From: Isoperla grammatica
Taxonomy: Eukaryota > Arthropoda > Insecta > Plecoptera > Perlodidae
Reading direction: 5' to 3'
NCBI GenBank assembly: GCA_945910005.1
Contig: CAMDTW010000512.1
Location: 1 to 64,000, forward strand
DNA length: 64,000 bases
The number at the start of each line of letters is the position of its first letter. Position 1 is the stretch's first letter. A model generated the notes under the pieces. That model searched no databases. It was not told the origin of the DNA and saw only the letters and a program-made list of their open reading frames with translations. The translations under genes and the position numbers were made by a program. Below are positions 1-11,593 of the stretch, in pieces.

Positions 1-499
1 TGTGACATTCCTAACAATTTAATTCACCTTGAAATGGAAATATTAAATAATACCTTTCTACTTGTAGTCTACGTACTCAGTACCAACCATTTATGTTTAG
101 TGGGGGAAATATAGCATTTATCATGTGAATCGCTAGTTTTAGAAAAAGCCTGAGTCCATAAAACATCTAAGATAATCAATAAAAACTGTTGAAACAAAAA
201 CTTACTAAAATCAGTGTTGATTTTGTGTGTTGGCTGAAAGACCCTTACTGTTATAGGTTCTTTGACAAAAAGGGATCGTCACAAAAATATTTCTAAATTT
301 TGTTTTTATTATTTTATGTGGTGGACTTAAGCCCGTTCTCAAACTAACCACATTCCGCTAATATTTTTACTTGAACGCACTCCTTTGTTTTGTTTTTCGG
401 TGCTTAAAGATAACTACCGTCGTCTTCATTATTTATGATTATGAAGTTGATGAAAACCAATGAAAACCACAACATTGGGAATAAATAATACAATCCCAA
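1..499. other. AT-rich intergenic stretch, nothing recognised
   Basis: I see no supported gene, RNA or repeat boundary here. Short open frames are in AT-rich sequence and lack any recognisable protein motif. Confidence 0.5.
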
Positions 500-671
500 T
501 AAAGCCGATGGTCTCTTTGGTACTTTTCGAAAGGAGAAGGCTACGTGCTGGTTACAGGCTTCCCCTCCTCCCTTTCCCATTACCATTCATCAATCATCCT
601 TCATCAGGCTAAAGAGGGCATTGTGCCCTAAACTGGCCTTAATTAGAATATAGTATAGTAGTACGTGTTTG
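500..671 (+). repeat. Body of a 5S-type SINE, 5'-truncated
   Basis: This segment matches, in the opposite orientation, the body of the SINE at 62,632-63,060. Shared blocks include CAGGCTTCCCCTCC, CATTCATCAATCAT and GGCTAAAGAGGGCATT, in the same order and spacing. The 5S rRNA-like head of the other copy is absent here, so this copy is 5'-truncated, as is usual for retroposed SINEs. The 3' limit near 671 is set by loss of similarity. Confidence 0.7.
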
Positions 672-718
672 GATGAGAAGGCCCCCCAAGTCCTGGGCTT
701 GGAGCCTTCTCAAACAAA
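669..718. other. Imperfect hairpin
   Basis: GAGAAGGC at about 676-683 is complementary to GCCTTCTC at about 704-711, and the flanking GTTTG/CAAAC extends the pairing. The loop is about 20 nt. This could simply be an old inverted repeat; nothing ties it to a known RNA family. Confidence 0.3.
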
Positions 719-839
719 CCAATATTCTTATTTGGAGAGAGTTGTGACCTTTCTTTCAACGCCAAACGATGCGTCTACCTAACATCAATACAAAATAAAA
801 AACATGTTTGGCCAAAAGTGGACATATAGGTCAAGGCTT

Positions 840-1025
840 TTTCTGAAACTAGCTATTCACGTATTTCGTTGCTATGACGGCTCGGAAGTCCCCGTTAACA
901 TATACACAAGTATCATACATGGCTGAAAGTCAAGTTTCAAAGTAAAAAAACCGGCACGAATCGGGAATCGAACCCTGGATTTTCTGCGTTGGAACCAGGA
1001 ATAAACCCACTTGACCAACGATGAA
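840..1025 (-). repeat. tRNA-derived SINE, minus strand
   Basis: On the minus strand there is a pol III B box GGTTCGATTCC (plus 964-974) and an A-box-like TGGTCAAGTGGG (plus 1,006-1,017) at tRNA-like spacing. The downstream body at 866-890 has GAGCCGTCATAGCAACGAA, which matches the body of the SINEs at 10,785-11,160 and 14,163-14,588. It is therefore a SINE sharing a central domain with those, not a functional tRNA. The 3' end is uncertain. Confidence 0.65.
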
Positions 1026-1417
1026 CACTGACTACTGTCACAGTGTTATATTGACTCATGGAGAACGAACAAATATATTTGAATAGATATTTAAGTGGCT
1101 GTTATCACTAAGAGTGTTGCTTTAACCCGCTATATACGACATGTACCGTGTACAGTTTACCAAGAAACACACACAATTAAATAGTTTGTATTTTAATTTT
1201 ACAGCATTTGCTACAACCTTCAATAAATCATTATTTATTCCATGTGTCACTATATTCAATATTGCTATTTGAATAGAAAGATACGATTTGGCTTTGAATA
1301 GAAGACGCCGGCCACACAATTTAATATCACTCGAGCTTATAAATTTCCGTTATTTGAAATTGGAACATTAATATGTGATGATGTGCTGGTAGAGTGTTGA
1401 AAAGTCGCTATAAAGTC
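1026..1417. other. Intergenic, nothing recognised
   Basis: AT-rich sequence without a supported gene. A 65-codon minus-strand frame here has no recognisable motif. Confidence 0.45.
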
Positions 1418-1573
1418 GTCGTACGACAACTTCGGTAATGCTTTCGTCATCAATCAATGACATGTTTACGGTCTCGGCCAACCCGAGCAGGTATCTGAAT
1501 TAGCCACGGTCGCTGGTTGGCTGCCGCTCACTCACCTGTGACGGAAGCATTACCGAAGTTGTTGTACGACAAC
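1418..1573. mobile_element. MITE copy A (about 155 bp, 26-bp terminal inverted repeats)
   Basis: The left end GTCGTACGACAACTTCGG and the right end CCGAAGTTGTTGTACGAC are inverted repeats of about 26 bp with one mismatch. The interior is GC-richer than the flanks and contains CGGTCTCGGCCAACCCGAGC. A second copy in the opposite orientation lies at 10,323-10,483. No coding capacity is seen. The superfamily is not determined because I could not fix a target-site duplication. Confidence 0.8.
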
Positions 1574-2448
1574 TATACTGACTTTTCCCTTTAAAGTTTC
1601 ATTTCATGTTATTTAGTTTTTTATATTTTTTTTAGTTACGATTTACTCTAAAACGAAGGATGTGAAAAGTCATGAGAAAATGTATGAACAGGTGTATGAG
1701 TGAAAAGAAGTGAGATGTATTCATGTGGGTATGACTATTCAATATTTTTTTTATTATTATTATATTATTATTTCTAATGGTTATTATTTAGTAATATTCA
1801 CGCTGTATCTCCACTCACCCTAACAAATGCACAAAATGAAGCTGCCTTGTCGCTTTATAATTCAATTGCTTTTATTTTTTTATACTAGAAAGGCTTAATA
1901 TGCGTGACACTTCCTTCATCAAAGGTGGTATTTAAAACTTTTCTCTCTTAACGGCCTTCGGAATTTGTGAGTAAAACCTTCTCAATGATAAAGATAGCCA
2001 GTTTCCATCAAATCACCCCAACCATGGATTTATAAAAGTATACCTACGGTCCCCAACCACGAGTTCTTATCGGGTCGAGGTGGGCCCCTCCTCGTGGTGA
2101 CCGGTCCTCGCACAGAGGGCTCTCGTACATCACTTGCGTCATTATACTTAGTTCAGCTCTCGTGGCCTTCGACAATCGACATTTTTCCCCTTCCTAATTT
2201 CTCATTTTTTCATACTGACCGGTCCTCTTTGCGATTCAAACGCTCACTAACCCCCTCACGCCTCCTAAAGCCCCCCTCATTATGACGACGCCGGCGATGT
2301 GCAATGGATCTGATCCATGTGACGTCATAGCTGTCGAGTACGTCGTACAACACCAAATACTAACTAACGAATTGTCATTTATTTCTATGGCAATATCTTC
2401 TATTCATACCCGTACAGAGGGTAAACCAGTTTCAAGCTATTGCGACAC
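1574..2448. other. Intergenic with short (ATT)-rich patch
   Basis: No gene is supported. A short AT-rich microsatellite-like patch lies at about 1,739-1,795. The region 2,040-2,290 is locally GC- and pyrimidine-rich, and its short frames show no recognisable domain. Confidence 0.45.
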
Positions 2449-2736
2449 TGCATGTCTGGCTTACGGGAGAGATTAGATTATTCTTCAGTGAGTCAGCCAT
2501 TATTGGTGCAATAGTCAACTTCTAGATGTGGGTAGGATCTCCGTTACTGAAAAAGTTGAGCGAATACCTCAAGTCTTGAATTAATATCTTGTTATTTGTT
2601 TATTGTAATGTTTGTCGGTTTTGTGTTTATGTGATGTTAATGTATGCTTGAGGACTTTTCGAATAAAAATATTTAATAATAAATACGAAGCCATCGAAAC
2701 GTGTCAACTTAAACTGACAAAATTCTTCAACTCAGC
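2449..2736 (+). repeat. Dispersed repeat copy 1, LINE/SINE 3'-tail-like
   Basis: The first part (GCATGTCTGGCTTACGGGAG onward) matches 14,966-15,150. The second part (TTTGTGTTTATGTGATG ... AATAAAAATATTTAATAATAAA) matches 2,749-2,935 and 28,190-28,414. The GAATAAA followed by an AAT-rich end looks like the 3' tail of a non-LTR retrotransposon or a SINE that borrows it. No reading frame is visible. Confidence 0.6.
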
Positions 2737-2748
2737 GAAGACCTAAGT

Positions 2749-2935
2749 ATTGAATAAGTCTATCGATCTTATTATTTGTTTGTTGTGTTGTTTGTGGTTT
2801 TTGTGTTTATGTGATGTGAATTATGTATGTTTGTGGACTTTTCAGTCGGGAATAAAAGTCTTAAATAATAAATACGAAGCCATGGAAACGTGTCCACTTA
2901 AACTGGCAAAAGGTTTTAAGCAGTTCCATCCATTT
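2749..2935 (+). repeat. Dispersed repeat copy 2, directly after copy 1
   Basis: This repeats the second half of the preceding element in the same orientation, sharing GTGTTTATGTGATGTGAA-like sequence and AATAATAAATACGAAGCCAT. Its distinguishing block CTTTTCAGTCGGGAATAAAAG is closer to the copy at 28,350-28,414. It is a tandem or successive insertion of one family. Confidence 0.65.
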
Positions 2936-5900
2936 TCAGAAGGTTTTCGACCATTTATTTACTTTTGAGAGTTCCCAAGTCCAACCGCTACTTCTATCTC
3001 CGTCTCGATAAAGTTTCCAGCGTAGTCGTAAACGAAACGAGAATATTCGTCAGTTTAATGAACGTCAATGCTGCTTCTCGGCTGCTCATTTCCCAGCGAG
3101 ATTACTTCCATGTAGGGCACAGAACACTCGCATATAATATTTACATTATCAAAGCGCTTAATTACCCCGCCTGTTGACAACCTACGTGTGTTTACACTGA
3201 CTAATTAATCCAGGGATTCAGTTAGAAACGAGATTAAACCGGTTTATACTGCACGTTGGTTTATTAACTGGAGTTATGGCTCAACGATTCCGGGTAAATT
3301 TGTATCGTAAAGTTATATAAAACGTGAGTGTTAAATGCGCTCTTGCTGCCGACTTTCCTCGACGCACTCAAAAGGTTCAATAAATCACCGCCAGTTGTGC
3401 GCGGGCGCGAAGCAAGGTCGTTGAATAAGACCCTAAATAGCCATAATGGATCTCACCACAAAAGTTGCATTATTATTTCAATTGTCTTACTTATAACGTG
3501 ATACGAGACAATATTTTATTTGAAAATGTAGAAAGAATGCAAATTCTAAATCTCTTTATAGATTGTTATTTTGCTTGTTTGTGCCGAGTCCCGAATGTCC
3601 CAAGGGAGAAGGTGTTTATCGACTCAATGGGTTGTCTTTGTATTGACAAATCAGCCATTCGTTTGTTTCCTCCTTGATTCTTCATGTGAATAACATGCCG
3701 TGTACAGCGTTTTGGAAAACGGTAAGACGGGCTCCGGTTTTGGAATGTATAAGAGTGAGTGATCCCGTTTTGGATAATTATCAAAATAATATATAATAAA
3801 AATAATAAAATTAAAATATAATAACATATTGTAATAAAAATAATAATATCAAAAATGGAAACTGTCATGATACAATTCTATAACGATAACATTTTACAAC
3901 TAGTTTATCCATAAAACTACATTTGTGTGGATTTCAGGAGCAACGTTGATTTTATTGCGATAGTAAAATAGTAGATAGCCACGATTTTGTCTCGATAGAA
4001 GTTTCCTGTGTGATTACCTGTAACGGGCTAAAGTAGTGAGGACGTTAATGTCGATCGTATAACCTAATTCATTCGATTTCAAACAATGTTACTCAATTGC
4101 TTTTAAAAATAGCATCATAATACAATATCCTTGGCCAGACAATTCGTTTTCCCCACACTGTAAATACGGGTACCAGTCTACCATTTAAGTCAAGAGCATT
4201 TCAATTTGCATCAAACACAGAATAAAACATAAATAGAATGAACTTTGTACAACAAAATCATTTACAAGAGAGCAATTTTGCATCATGCTTGATATTCCAA
4301 CGAAAAATGTGGTTTCAAACATGAAAACAAATATGCAAGTTATAACGTGACAATACATTTATCAAAACTAACACAAGTACATAATGTATAGAAATGAAAC
4401 ACAAATAGACAAAAATATTAGTATGTACAAAAAATAGCCAAATGAGATTCTTCATGCAGATAACTGTACAAATAAGTTTATTAAGAAAAACTTTGTACTG
4501 AGTGTAAAATAAACAATTGAGTTGTGCGTGCGTGTGTGCGTCCTAAATAAAATAAATTGAAAAACAGTAATCTAGATGTATTACAAATTTTTTACGTAGA
4601 AATTGTTACAATTTTCAAAAAAAAAGTTTAGTCATCCGAGACAGGCATATTTTACAATGCCACAATGACTTAATCATGAGATAAATTTTCTTCAACCTGC
4701 GTTTCGGCTAAAAGAATTCTTGTAAACCTGTTTGTATTGATGAGACATCTGTAAAACAATATTATCTCAATCTCACTGTGATCTCGATTGTATTAATCGA
4801 AAACATATATGAAATAATAATATACTTCGGGAGTGGTATTTACATACCCAACATACCATCAAGATGCAATAACACAAAGTTAGTCTTGTTACCCGGATGC
4901 GATGCGAGTTACACAGACGGAGCGAGAGGTGTGATAAAGCCGAGCTGAGCAAAGCATTCACCCGTCGGTACAACGCGCACACTAATCTGCAACACAGATC
5001 TTGTTTTATTTTATTACTGAACCTTCATTTGCGCAGACTAATCGGAACGAAGCTCCGCTCTTGCTTCTCTGCGTTCAACTTCAACTATTAGACAAGCAAC
5101 ATTGTTCCAGGTTTCATTTACACCGTTACACCTTGCTACGTTGGTAATATTGTGTTTTGTGCTGTGATGCATTTTTGTTATTAAAATTTGAAAATGAAGT
5201 CTTTTATAGGAAAGAAGTGGGTTGTTAATATTAAAATGTGTAATCAAATTTAGATGCATGCAAAAATGATTGCAGTAAAAACAAAATGTAGTAAATACTT
5301 TGTCCATATTCATAGTCAATCCCAGACCAACGGAAATCCAATATTGGTAACCACAGTTGCAGTATGCACATTATTTGCATATAAAACATAAAATACAAAG
5401 AGTCGACCTCACACGCCAAAAATAAAGTGCAACAGTGAAAAGTGCTGTGAAATGTGTTTAAATAACATAACAATATATGTAAAATACTGCTGCCGATGAC
5501 AAAATCCAAGCTAGACAAATAAACCTCACATTCAGATTCGAGTGTTTAAGGTGGATGGATACCTGGATGGAATGGTTAAGATATTTTCAATTAAGTTTTT
5601 GACAACTAAAAAAAAAAAAAAAAAGATATTTTGAAGCGAAGAATGAGAAGTGCTTTGTTTAGGAGCTGTAGTTTCGAATTCAACAGAGATTCCGCAGAAG
5701 TAGTTTTTATTTCTCAAGGCTCTTGTCAAGAAAGATATTATACAGCAAACTCCTGTTCAGTTTAGTTCCCACTCTACAAACCATATTTATTTTAAATTCT
5801 GTATCACGTATATTTTTGTAATATTATATTTTAAATTACATGCCATATAAAGTTTAGGACATTTTAAATTAATTCGTCATAGCTTTAACACACATTAGAC

Positions 5901-6789
5901 GGTAAATTTTTACTGACAACAATTGTCAAGTCCTCTTAAAGTGACTAATTAACAACTGAACAGCTCCCCAAAAACGAGATGTCATGAAATTCAAAATAAA
6001 AACTGATGTTTAAAAATATATATTATTATTGTAACTTAGGCATTATACATTCTCTAGAAAATAAACTCGATTTTATTTCTTTTATGTGTTCAGTGGGATT
6101 GAGCTGCACACAGCTTTAGAGATATAGCCGTTTATTCTTAAATAAATATTCATTTTTAGAACCCTTAAAAACTTGTCATAACAAAACTCTAATTGTTTTT
6201 ATCGCAATCTCCGCTTTTTCCGAGTTATTAATTCATAAATCAGTTTAGAACAGTTTTCCGTTTTTTCCTCTTTCCTGACAGTTTTTTAAATCTACATATT
6301 TCCCCCTCCCTATGCCTTTAATTATATTATTTTGATTACATCGTGCTCTGAACGTGTCCAACTAAATGTCCTCTAGTCACTCTAAAAAAATGCATTAATA
6401 ATTAATTTATCTATTGTTAAACCCCAAAACCAATGATCGATTATAGTAGCATGGAGGAACAAAAATGGTCATGTTGCTAAAGAAAAAAAAATCTTCCCGC
6501 GTTTTTATTCTAAGAGATCCAAGCGTTGATCCAAGTAATGTCTAGAAATTACTAAAAAATCAACCCTGAATTATCATAACATTCCTCCTATAAATGTCAC
6601 ACGCGGAAGATATGTTCAAAATGTTACAACAATTACGAGAGCGTCTCACGTCATTAATGCTTCGTTCTATAATGGTTATGTGAGTCGTCTACCTTTACAG
6701 TTACCTTATCCCTTATCCCAGTAGCCGGGTTCACCCTTTGACCCTCCTTCCGTCCTCGCGCGTCTTAGTTAGGGGATCAGGTACATCAT
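2936..6789. other. Long AT-rich stretch without a supported gene
   Basis: I see no convincing exon, RNA or mobile-element boundary. Open frames of 60-100 codons here are low-complexity or lack motifs. A poly-A run lies at about 5,609-5,624. Untranslated or intronic sequence of a host gene cannot be excluded by reading alone. Confidence 0.4.
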
Positions 6790-6910
6790 CCAGACTAATG
6801 ACCGTAGATCCGGCAACAGCGCTCAGTTTGGCGTGACGTCATTACCGGCGACCGTGCAGCGCCCCACGCGACAGAGACGGAAACTAGCGCGAGGGAACTT
6901 TGCAACATTA
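6720..6910. promoter_or_regulatory. GC-richer island with a full CRE palindrome
   Basis: The segment is clearly GC-richer than its surroundings and contains the full cAMP-response-element palindrome TGACGTCA (about 6,835-6,842) with several CpG clusters. An 85-codon plus-strand frame starts just inside it (6,833-7,090) but matches nothing I recognise. It may be a fragment of a promoter or first exon, or simply a repeat remnant. Confidence 0.25.
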
Positions 6911-7995
6911 TGTGCGAAGATTGGTATTGTAGCGAGGAAATTGTTTGGAAGAGAGAAAGAGAACAATAGAGATAAATACAGAGGAGTATATTCAAGGTTA
7001 TATCTAGAACTTTATCGCCTCATCAATTCTAAAATAGGAGCTTGTTTAGTACTGCGTAAACGTAGACCACAACATTGTGTGAAAATGTAGCCGTGAGCTG
7101 TTTGCTACATTAAACATACATTATAATATTTCCAAGGTAACAGATGAAGTATTATTTGTTTTCTTGTAATTTATCTTAGTCCTTTGCATAACGAGAATGA
7201 CGGTATAAAATTTGGGTCAAAGGATGACATATATCAAATGAAAGCTTGAGATGAGTACTTTTCAAAAAACTATGATATACTTCTGGCAAATCCAGCTTTC
7301 TATGTCAAAACTAGGGTCAAAGGTCAAATTTGTAATTTTTTAAATAATTTCTAATTAAATAAAAAAATGTTTGCAAGTTTAATCATACATTTTTAGTAAG
7401 GTAAATGTATTATGTTTCTTTAAAACAAATTAAATTTTCCATTTAGTCTTTTTTTGACCTTAATTGAGGTCAATTTCCTCAAAATGGGTAATTTTTTAAA
7501 TTTTCTTCGATTTATTGGCCAATATTCATTATATCAACGTACTTACTCATAAATACAAGAAAATGAATAGTTCTTATTGTTTTACATTGTTTTTACGTAT
7601 TCATTCAAAATGGCGGTCAAAGGTCCATAGGTAAGTATCGTCAAACTAGGTCTAATAACTAAAATATTACTTGTGGGTACTCTAAAGACGCAGAATTTTA
7701 ACTGCAATTACAATAACGAACAACAATATAATGTTTTAACCGTAAGAGAATGTAATTATCATATAACTTATAAACTACTTAAGATTGTTACTGAATTTCT
7801 AATTAAAGTCCTCAGACATCAGGGTATTCTTAAATGGGTGTGCAACTGCAACAAAATACATTTGTAGAAAAGAGCATGACCTTGCTGAGATACGTAATAT
7901 GATAGTATGATATGATATCTGTCCTAGCAGTCACTGTCTAGTCGTCAAATTAATCAAAATTGAAGTCAAAATCACTCAAAATTGAAGTCGTCAGA

Positions 7996-8575
7996 TTAAT
8001 CACCTTCTGATTCACTGGAATTCTCATGCTGGCTACCGATATTTGGACAGTCCTTCAGCTTACAAGCGTGGGTACACTTCAGCTGATTGGCCAGACACTC
8101 ATAGGTCGTCATCTTGCAAACACGGCAACAGTGTTACAGGCTAGGAGATCCATAACGGCCAAAGGTACTGGAGTCCCAATCATCCAGCGTTGCCCAGATC
8201 TCCTTCTGCCGTGGTTTTCCATCCATAGCCACGCGGATCAGGAACATCAGGGTTGGCTTCCAAGCAACGTATCTATAGATCGTGTTTGGTTGATAACTCA
8301 CAGTTGCAGAATATGAAACAGTAAGCAATCGTTACAAGGTGGTAGCTGATTAGACTTCATATCATCACACTTTTATAAAGCTCGTAGCGCAGCTGGTTGA
8401 CGCATGACAGAGTCGTGGTCAAAGAGCAGAGTTTACAGACAAACTGTTCGAGTTTTTTTGATGACATCGATAGAAACTCTCCAGTCCTGACCCATCTTGC
8501 TTAGCTTGATACAGAAATGCGAGTTTTTTCTCATGATATTCAAAGTTCTCTTTTCCCCTTTATCACTGAATGAGC
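7996..8575 (-). pseudogene. Cysteine-tailed multi-copy invertebrate protein, C-terminal remnant (left arm)
   Basis: Read on the minus strand with frame corrections, this shows in order GKGK-like (KGKREL), LEQFVCKLCSL, VNQLRYELYK, a D-P-R-G-YGW-like proline/tryptophan block, and a terminal cysteine cluster (CCRVCKMTTYEC, CTHACKLKDCPN) before a TAA at 7,996-7,998. I recognise this order (GKGK, F-C-LYG, N-x-x-R, LPPT, YGW, C-x-C tail) from a large family of uncharacterised, TE-like multi-copy invertebrate proteins. The biochemical function is unknown to me. It is broken by at least two frameshifts and several stops, so it is not functional. The right-arm copy at 8,842-9,265 preserves the middle better. 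Domain assignment is from memory of the family pattern. Confidence 0.6.
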
Positions 8576-8841
8576 TCACTCAGGTTGGAACTCATAGTCG
8601 TCCCCTACACCTATAGATGCGCCCGTTGTTAACAAGGTAACAGTTTCATACATGTCCTTTCCCATATAGAAAACATATCTTTAGCAACATTGGGTGCCTC
8701 TAGGTGAAGTGGCCGACTATGAATTCCAACCTTTGTCACAACCAGTGCATGGAGGTCAGAAAGGGTATTACATACTTCGAATCCCAACGAAATCGCTAGT
8801 TTTACACATCTTCGAAGTGTGTTTGATTTTTGGGAGTCAAG

Positions 8842-9265
8842 CGTCAACCAGCTGCCCTACGAGCTTTTTAAAAGTAAATGTGATGATATTAAGACTAGTC
8901 AGCTACCACCTTGAAACGATTGTCTACTGCTTCAAATCCTGCGGCTGCGAGCTAACCACCAAACAGCGGTCTGGATATAACGTTGTTTGGACGCCAACCC
9001 TGATGTTCCTGATCCGCGTGGCTATGGATGGGAAACCACGGCAGAAGGAGATCTGAGCAACGAGTGGATGATTGGAACTCCAGTACCTTTGACCGTTATG
9101 GATCTCCTAGCCTGTAACTGTTGCCGTGTTTGCAAGATGCCGACATGTGAGTGTTTGGCCAATCAATAAAAGTGTACCCACGCTTGTAAGCTGAAGGATT
9201 GTACAAATACCAGTACCAGTACCAGTAGCCAGCATGAGAATACCAGTGAGTCAGAAGGTGATTAA
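8842..9265 (+). pseudogene. Cysteine-tailed multi-copy invertebrate protein, C-terminal remnant (right arm)
   Basis: A single plus-strand frame gives VNQLPYELFKSKCDD, QLPP, a stop, then ANPDVPDPRGYGWETT, NEWMIGTPVPL, VMDLLACNCCRVCK and CECLANQ, a second stop, then KCTHACKLKDC. Frame then slips inside a (CCAGTA)n-like run at about 9,209-9,229 before the shared end ESEGD-stop. The proline/YGW block followed by a C-x-C tail is diagnostic for the family named in the left-arm entry. Three internal stops show it is dead. Because both arms keep the same fragment, it was present before or at the inverted duplication. The N-terminal half of the family protein is absent from the window. Confidence 0.65.
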
Positions 9266-10055
9266 TCTGACAACTTGGACAGTGACTGCTAAGGTAGATA
9301 TAACATAATACTAGTATCATATCACGTATCTCAGCATGGTCATGCTCTTTTTCTAAAGATGTATTTTGTTGCAGTTGCACACCCATTTAATAATACCCTG
9401 ATGTCTGAGGACATTAATTAGAAATTCAGTAACAATCTTAAGTAGTTTATAAGTTACATGATAATTACATTCTCTTACGATTAAAACATAAGATTGTTAT
9501 TCGTTATTGTAATTGCAGTTAAAATTCTGCGTCTTTAGAGTACCCACAAGTAATTTTTAGTTACAAGACCTAGTTTGACGATAATTACCTATTAACCTTT
9601 GACCGCCATTTTGAATGAATACCGTAAAAACAATGTGATAACAATAAGAACTATTCATTTTCTTGTATTTATGAGTAAGTACGTTGATATTATGAATATT
9701 GGCCAATAATACGAAGAAACGTTTAGAAATTACCCATTTTGAGGAAATTGGCCCCAATCAAGGTCAAAAAAGGTAAATAGGTAATTTAATTTTTTTTTTA
9801 ATATACTTTATACATTTATCTTTCAAAAAGAGTATTTTTAAACTTGCAAACATTTTTCGTTATTTAATTAAAAATTATTTAAAAAATTACAAATTTGACC
9901 TTTGACCCTGGTTTTGACATAGAAAGCTGGATTTGCCAGAGGTATATCATGGTTTTTTGAAAAGTACTCATCTCAAGCTTTCATTTGATATATGTCATCC
10001 TTTGACCCAAATTTTATACCGACCAGGCCTTTTTCGAGCGTTATGCAAAGGACTA

Positions 10056-10322
10056 TCTCTTACGGGTACATAAAATAAAAACATTTGTTAAAGTCAGCTG
10101 AGCACTAGAGGGCCGTGATTAGCTCTATCTAAAAGTCATAACACAGTTAAAAAGTAGCAAAATATGTTTAAAATGTATTTAAATATGGCGTCTTCTTAGG
10201 TAAAACATACTCTTTATATTATTTATAATGTAATATTTGAAACAAACAAACAACCAATACTGGTTCCGATATGAATATATTTTACAAAGGGTCCATACTA
10301 AACTCTAATGTATTAATATGGT
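10056..10322. other. Short intergenic spacer
   Basis: Nothing is recognised between the palindromic element and MITE copy B. Confidence 0.4.
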
Positions 10323-10483
10323 TGTTTTACAACAACCTCGGTATTACTTCCGTCACGGGTGGGTGAGCGGCGACCAACCACGGAGCGGCCGTGGCTAGTT
10401 CAAATACCTGCTCGGGTTGGCCGAGACCGTAAACACGTCATTGATTGATGAAGAAAGCATTACCGAAGTAGTTGTACGACGAG
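10323..10483. mobile_element. MITE copy B, inverted relative to copy A
   Basis: This carries the same family ends as 1,418-1,573 (AACAACCTCGGTATTACTTCC and GCATTACCGAAGTAGTTGTA) and the same interior read on the opposite strand (CGGGTTGGCCGAGACCGTAAAC). It is more diverged at its left end. Two copies 9 kb apart confirm a dispersed family. Confidence 0.8.
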
Positions 10484-10784
10484 TTTCTGCGCAAATATCC
10501 ACAGTTCAACAAATACAGATTTACTCTGCTAATTTAAATAAATTGAGTTGGTGTACGTTCACTGAATATCTTACTTCATGAAATCTTTAGGTACAACTTA
10601 AGAGAAAAGTGCTTTAAAACATTTGATACGTGTAGTACCACATGGCTCGAGAATGTTTGGATGTGAGGGGAAGCTACCTCTCAATCTGGACTTTGTTCTT
10701 GTATTCTTGCTTACTCATCTCCTCGTAACGTCACTAGACGCATACTGGACTCTGTGTAGAGACATTTCAATCTCAATTTACTAT
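10484..10784. other. Intergenic, nothing recognised
   Basis: AT-rich sequence without supported features. Confidence 0.4.
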
Positions 10785-11160
10785 GAATAAAATAAAAATA
10801 AATAAATTCGTATTTATAGAGTCTACCCACTCGGTAATAAGACTGATTTTCAGTTGGGGACTTTAATTTAAAACGACAAAACCAACCATGTAGGCTACAA
10901 ACACCACCGACGAGTGAGCGATAAGTCGATAACCAATCAAAGATCTATATTTCAAATATGAAACACATAAATCAGTGATTGGACAGTGCGAACACCTGCG
11001 GACAGATGCCAGAATCAACAAGGTAGATTCAGAACAACTTTGAATTTAGTGAGTGCTTCGTTGCTAGGACGGCTCCAAAGTCACCGTTTACTTATTCCTA
11101 AGCCCAGAAGTGATGGAATAAAATCCTTATTAGATGTTTAAAAAATATGAACCCGGTACG
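10785..11160 (-). repeat. tRNA-SINE family member, minus strand
   Basis: On the minus strand this matches the plus-strand SINE at 14,163-14,588 through GGAATAAGTAAACGGTGACT, GGAGCCGTCCTAGCA, CAAAGTTGTTCTGAAT, TTTGAAATATAGATCTTTGA and GAGTGGGTAGACTCTA, ending in a TTTA-rich tail at 10,785-10,808. The tRNA head is degenerate; only a GGGTTCATATT-like B-box remnant (11,147-11,157) can be seen. Confidence 0.75.
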
Positions 11161-11565
11161 AGATATCACGTCAAGCCGAACCCAACTATGTGGACACGAA
11201 ATGGAATTATACTTGGCATCTCTTATGAGATAACTTCTTCAATATAAATATATTGCACGCCGAATTGCTGTTACAATAATAAATCCTGAAACTTGATTGA
11301 CCATTTTAAATTTGTCGTGGTGTCTTCTGCGTCATACAACGTTATTTTGAAATCAATAATAAAACACGATAAATGGCTACTTTAGCAGTTTCAAACAAAA
11401 TTCTTATGAAGGAAACGGAATTGATTATGATAACAATGTAATATTTACACTGATTCTGTTCTCACCTTTTAACAATGGTCTCTCAATATTGAACTAACAA
11501 ATACAGTCGTTTATAAGTTGATTGTGTCGTAATGTGCTTGTGTAGGGTTCACGCAAACTACACTA
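11161..11565. other. Intergenic, nothing recognised
   Basis: AT-rich sequence with no supported gene or repeat. Confidence 0.4.
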
Positions 11566-11593
11566 AAGGTCGGTTTACACACTTGTTTAAGAT

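Larger units (their letters stand above)
7177..10055. mobile_element. 2.9-kb near-palindromic (foldback) element flanked by TA
   Basis: The arm 7,179-about 8,600 is repeated in inverted orientation at about 8,714-10,053. Paired landmarks are TCCTTTGCATAACG at both ends, ATAAAATTTGGGTCAAAGG, GCAGAATTTTAACTGCAATT, and GTTGGAACTCATAGTCG against CGACTATGAATTCCAAC near the centre. Both outer ends abut a TA dinucleotide (7,177-7,178 and 10,054-10,055), consistent with a TA target duplication, though two bases are weak evidence. The arms have diverged by substitutions and small indels. Each arm contains a decayed coding segment of the same cysteine-tailed protein. It could be a foldback element with very long TIRs or an inverted duplication of a TE-like gene fragment. 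Confidence 0.8.

Noticed and set aside
6833..7090. 85-codon plus-strand frame after the CRE palindrome as a real protein
   Set aside because: No recognisable domain, signal or splice context; kept only as part of a weak regulatory candidate.
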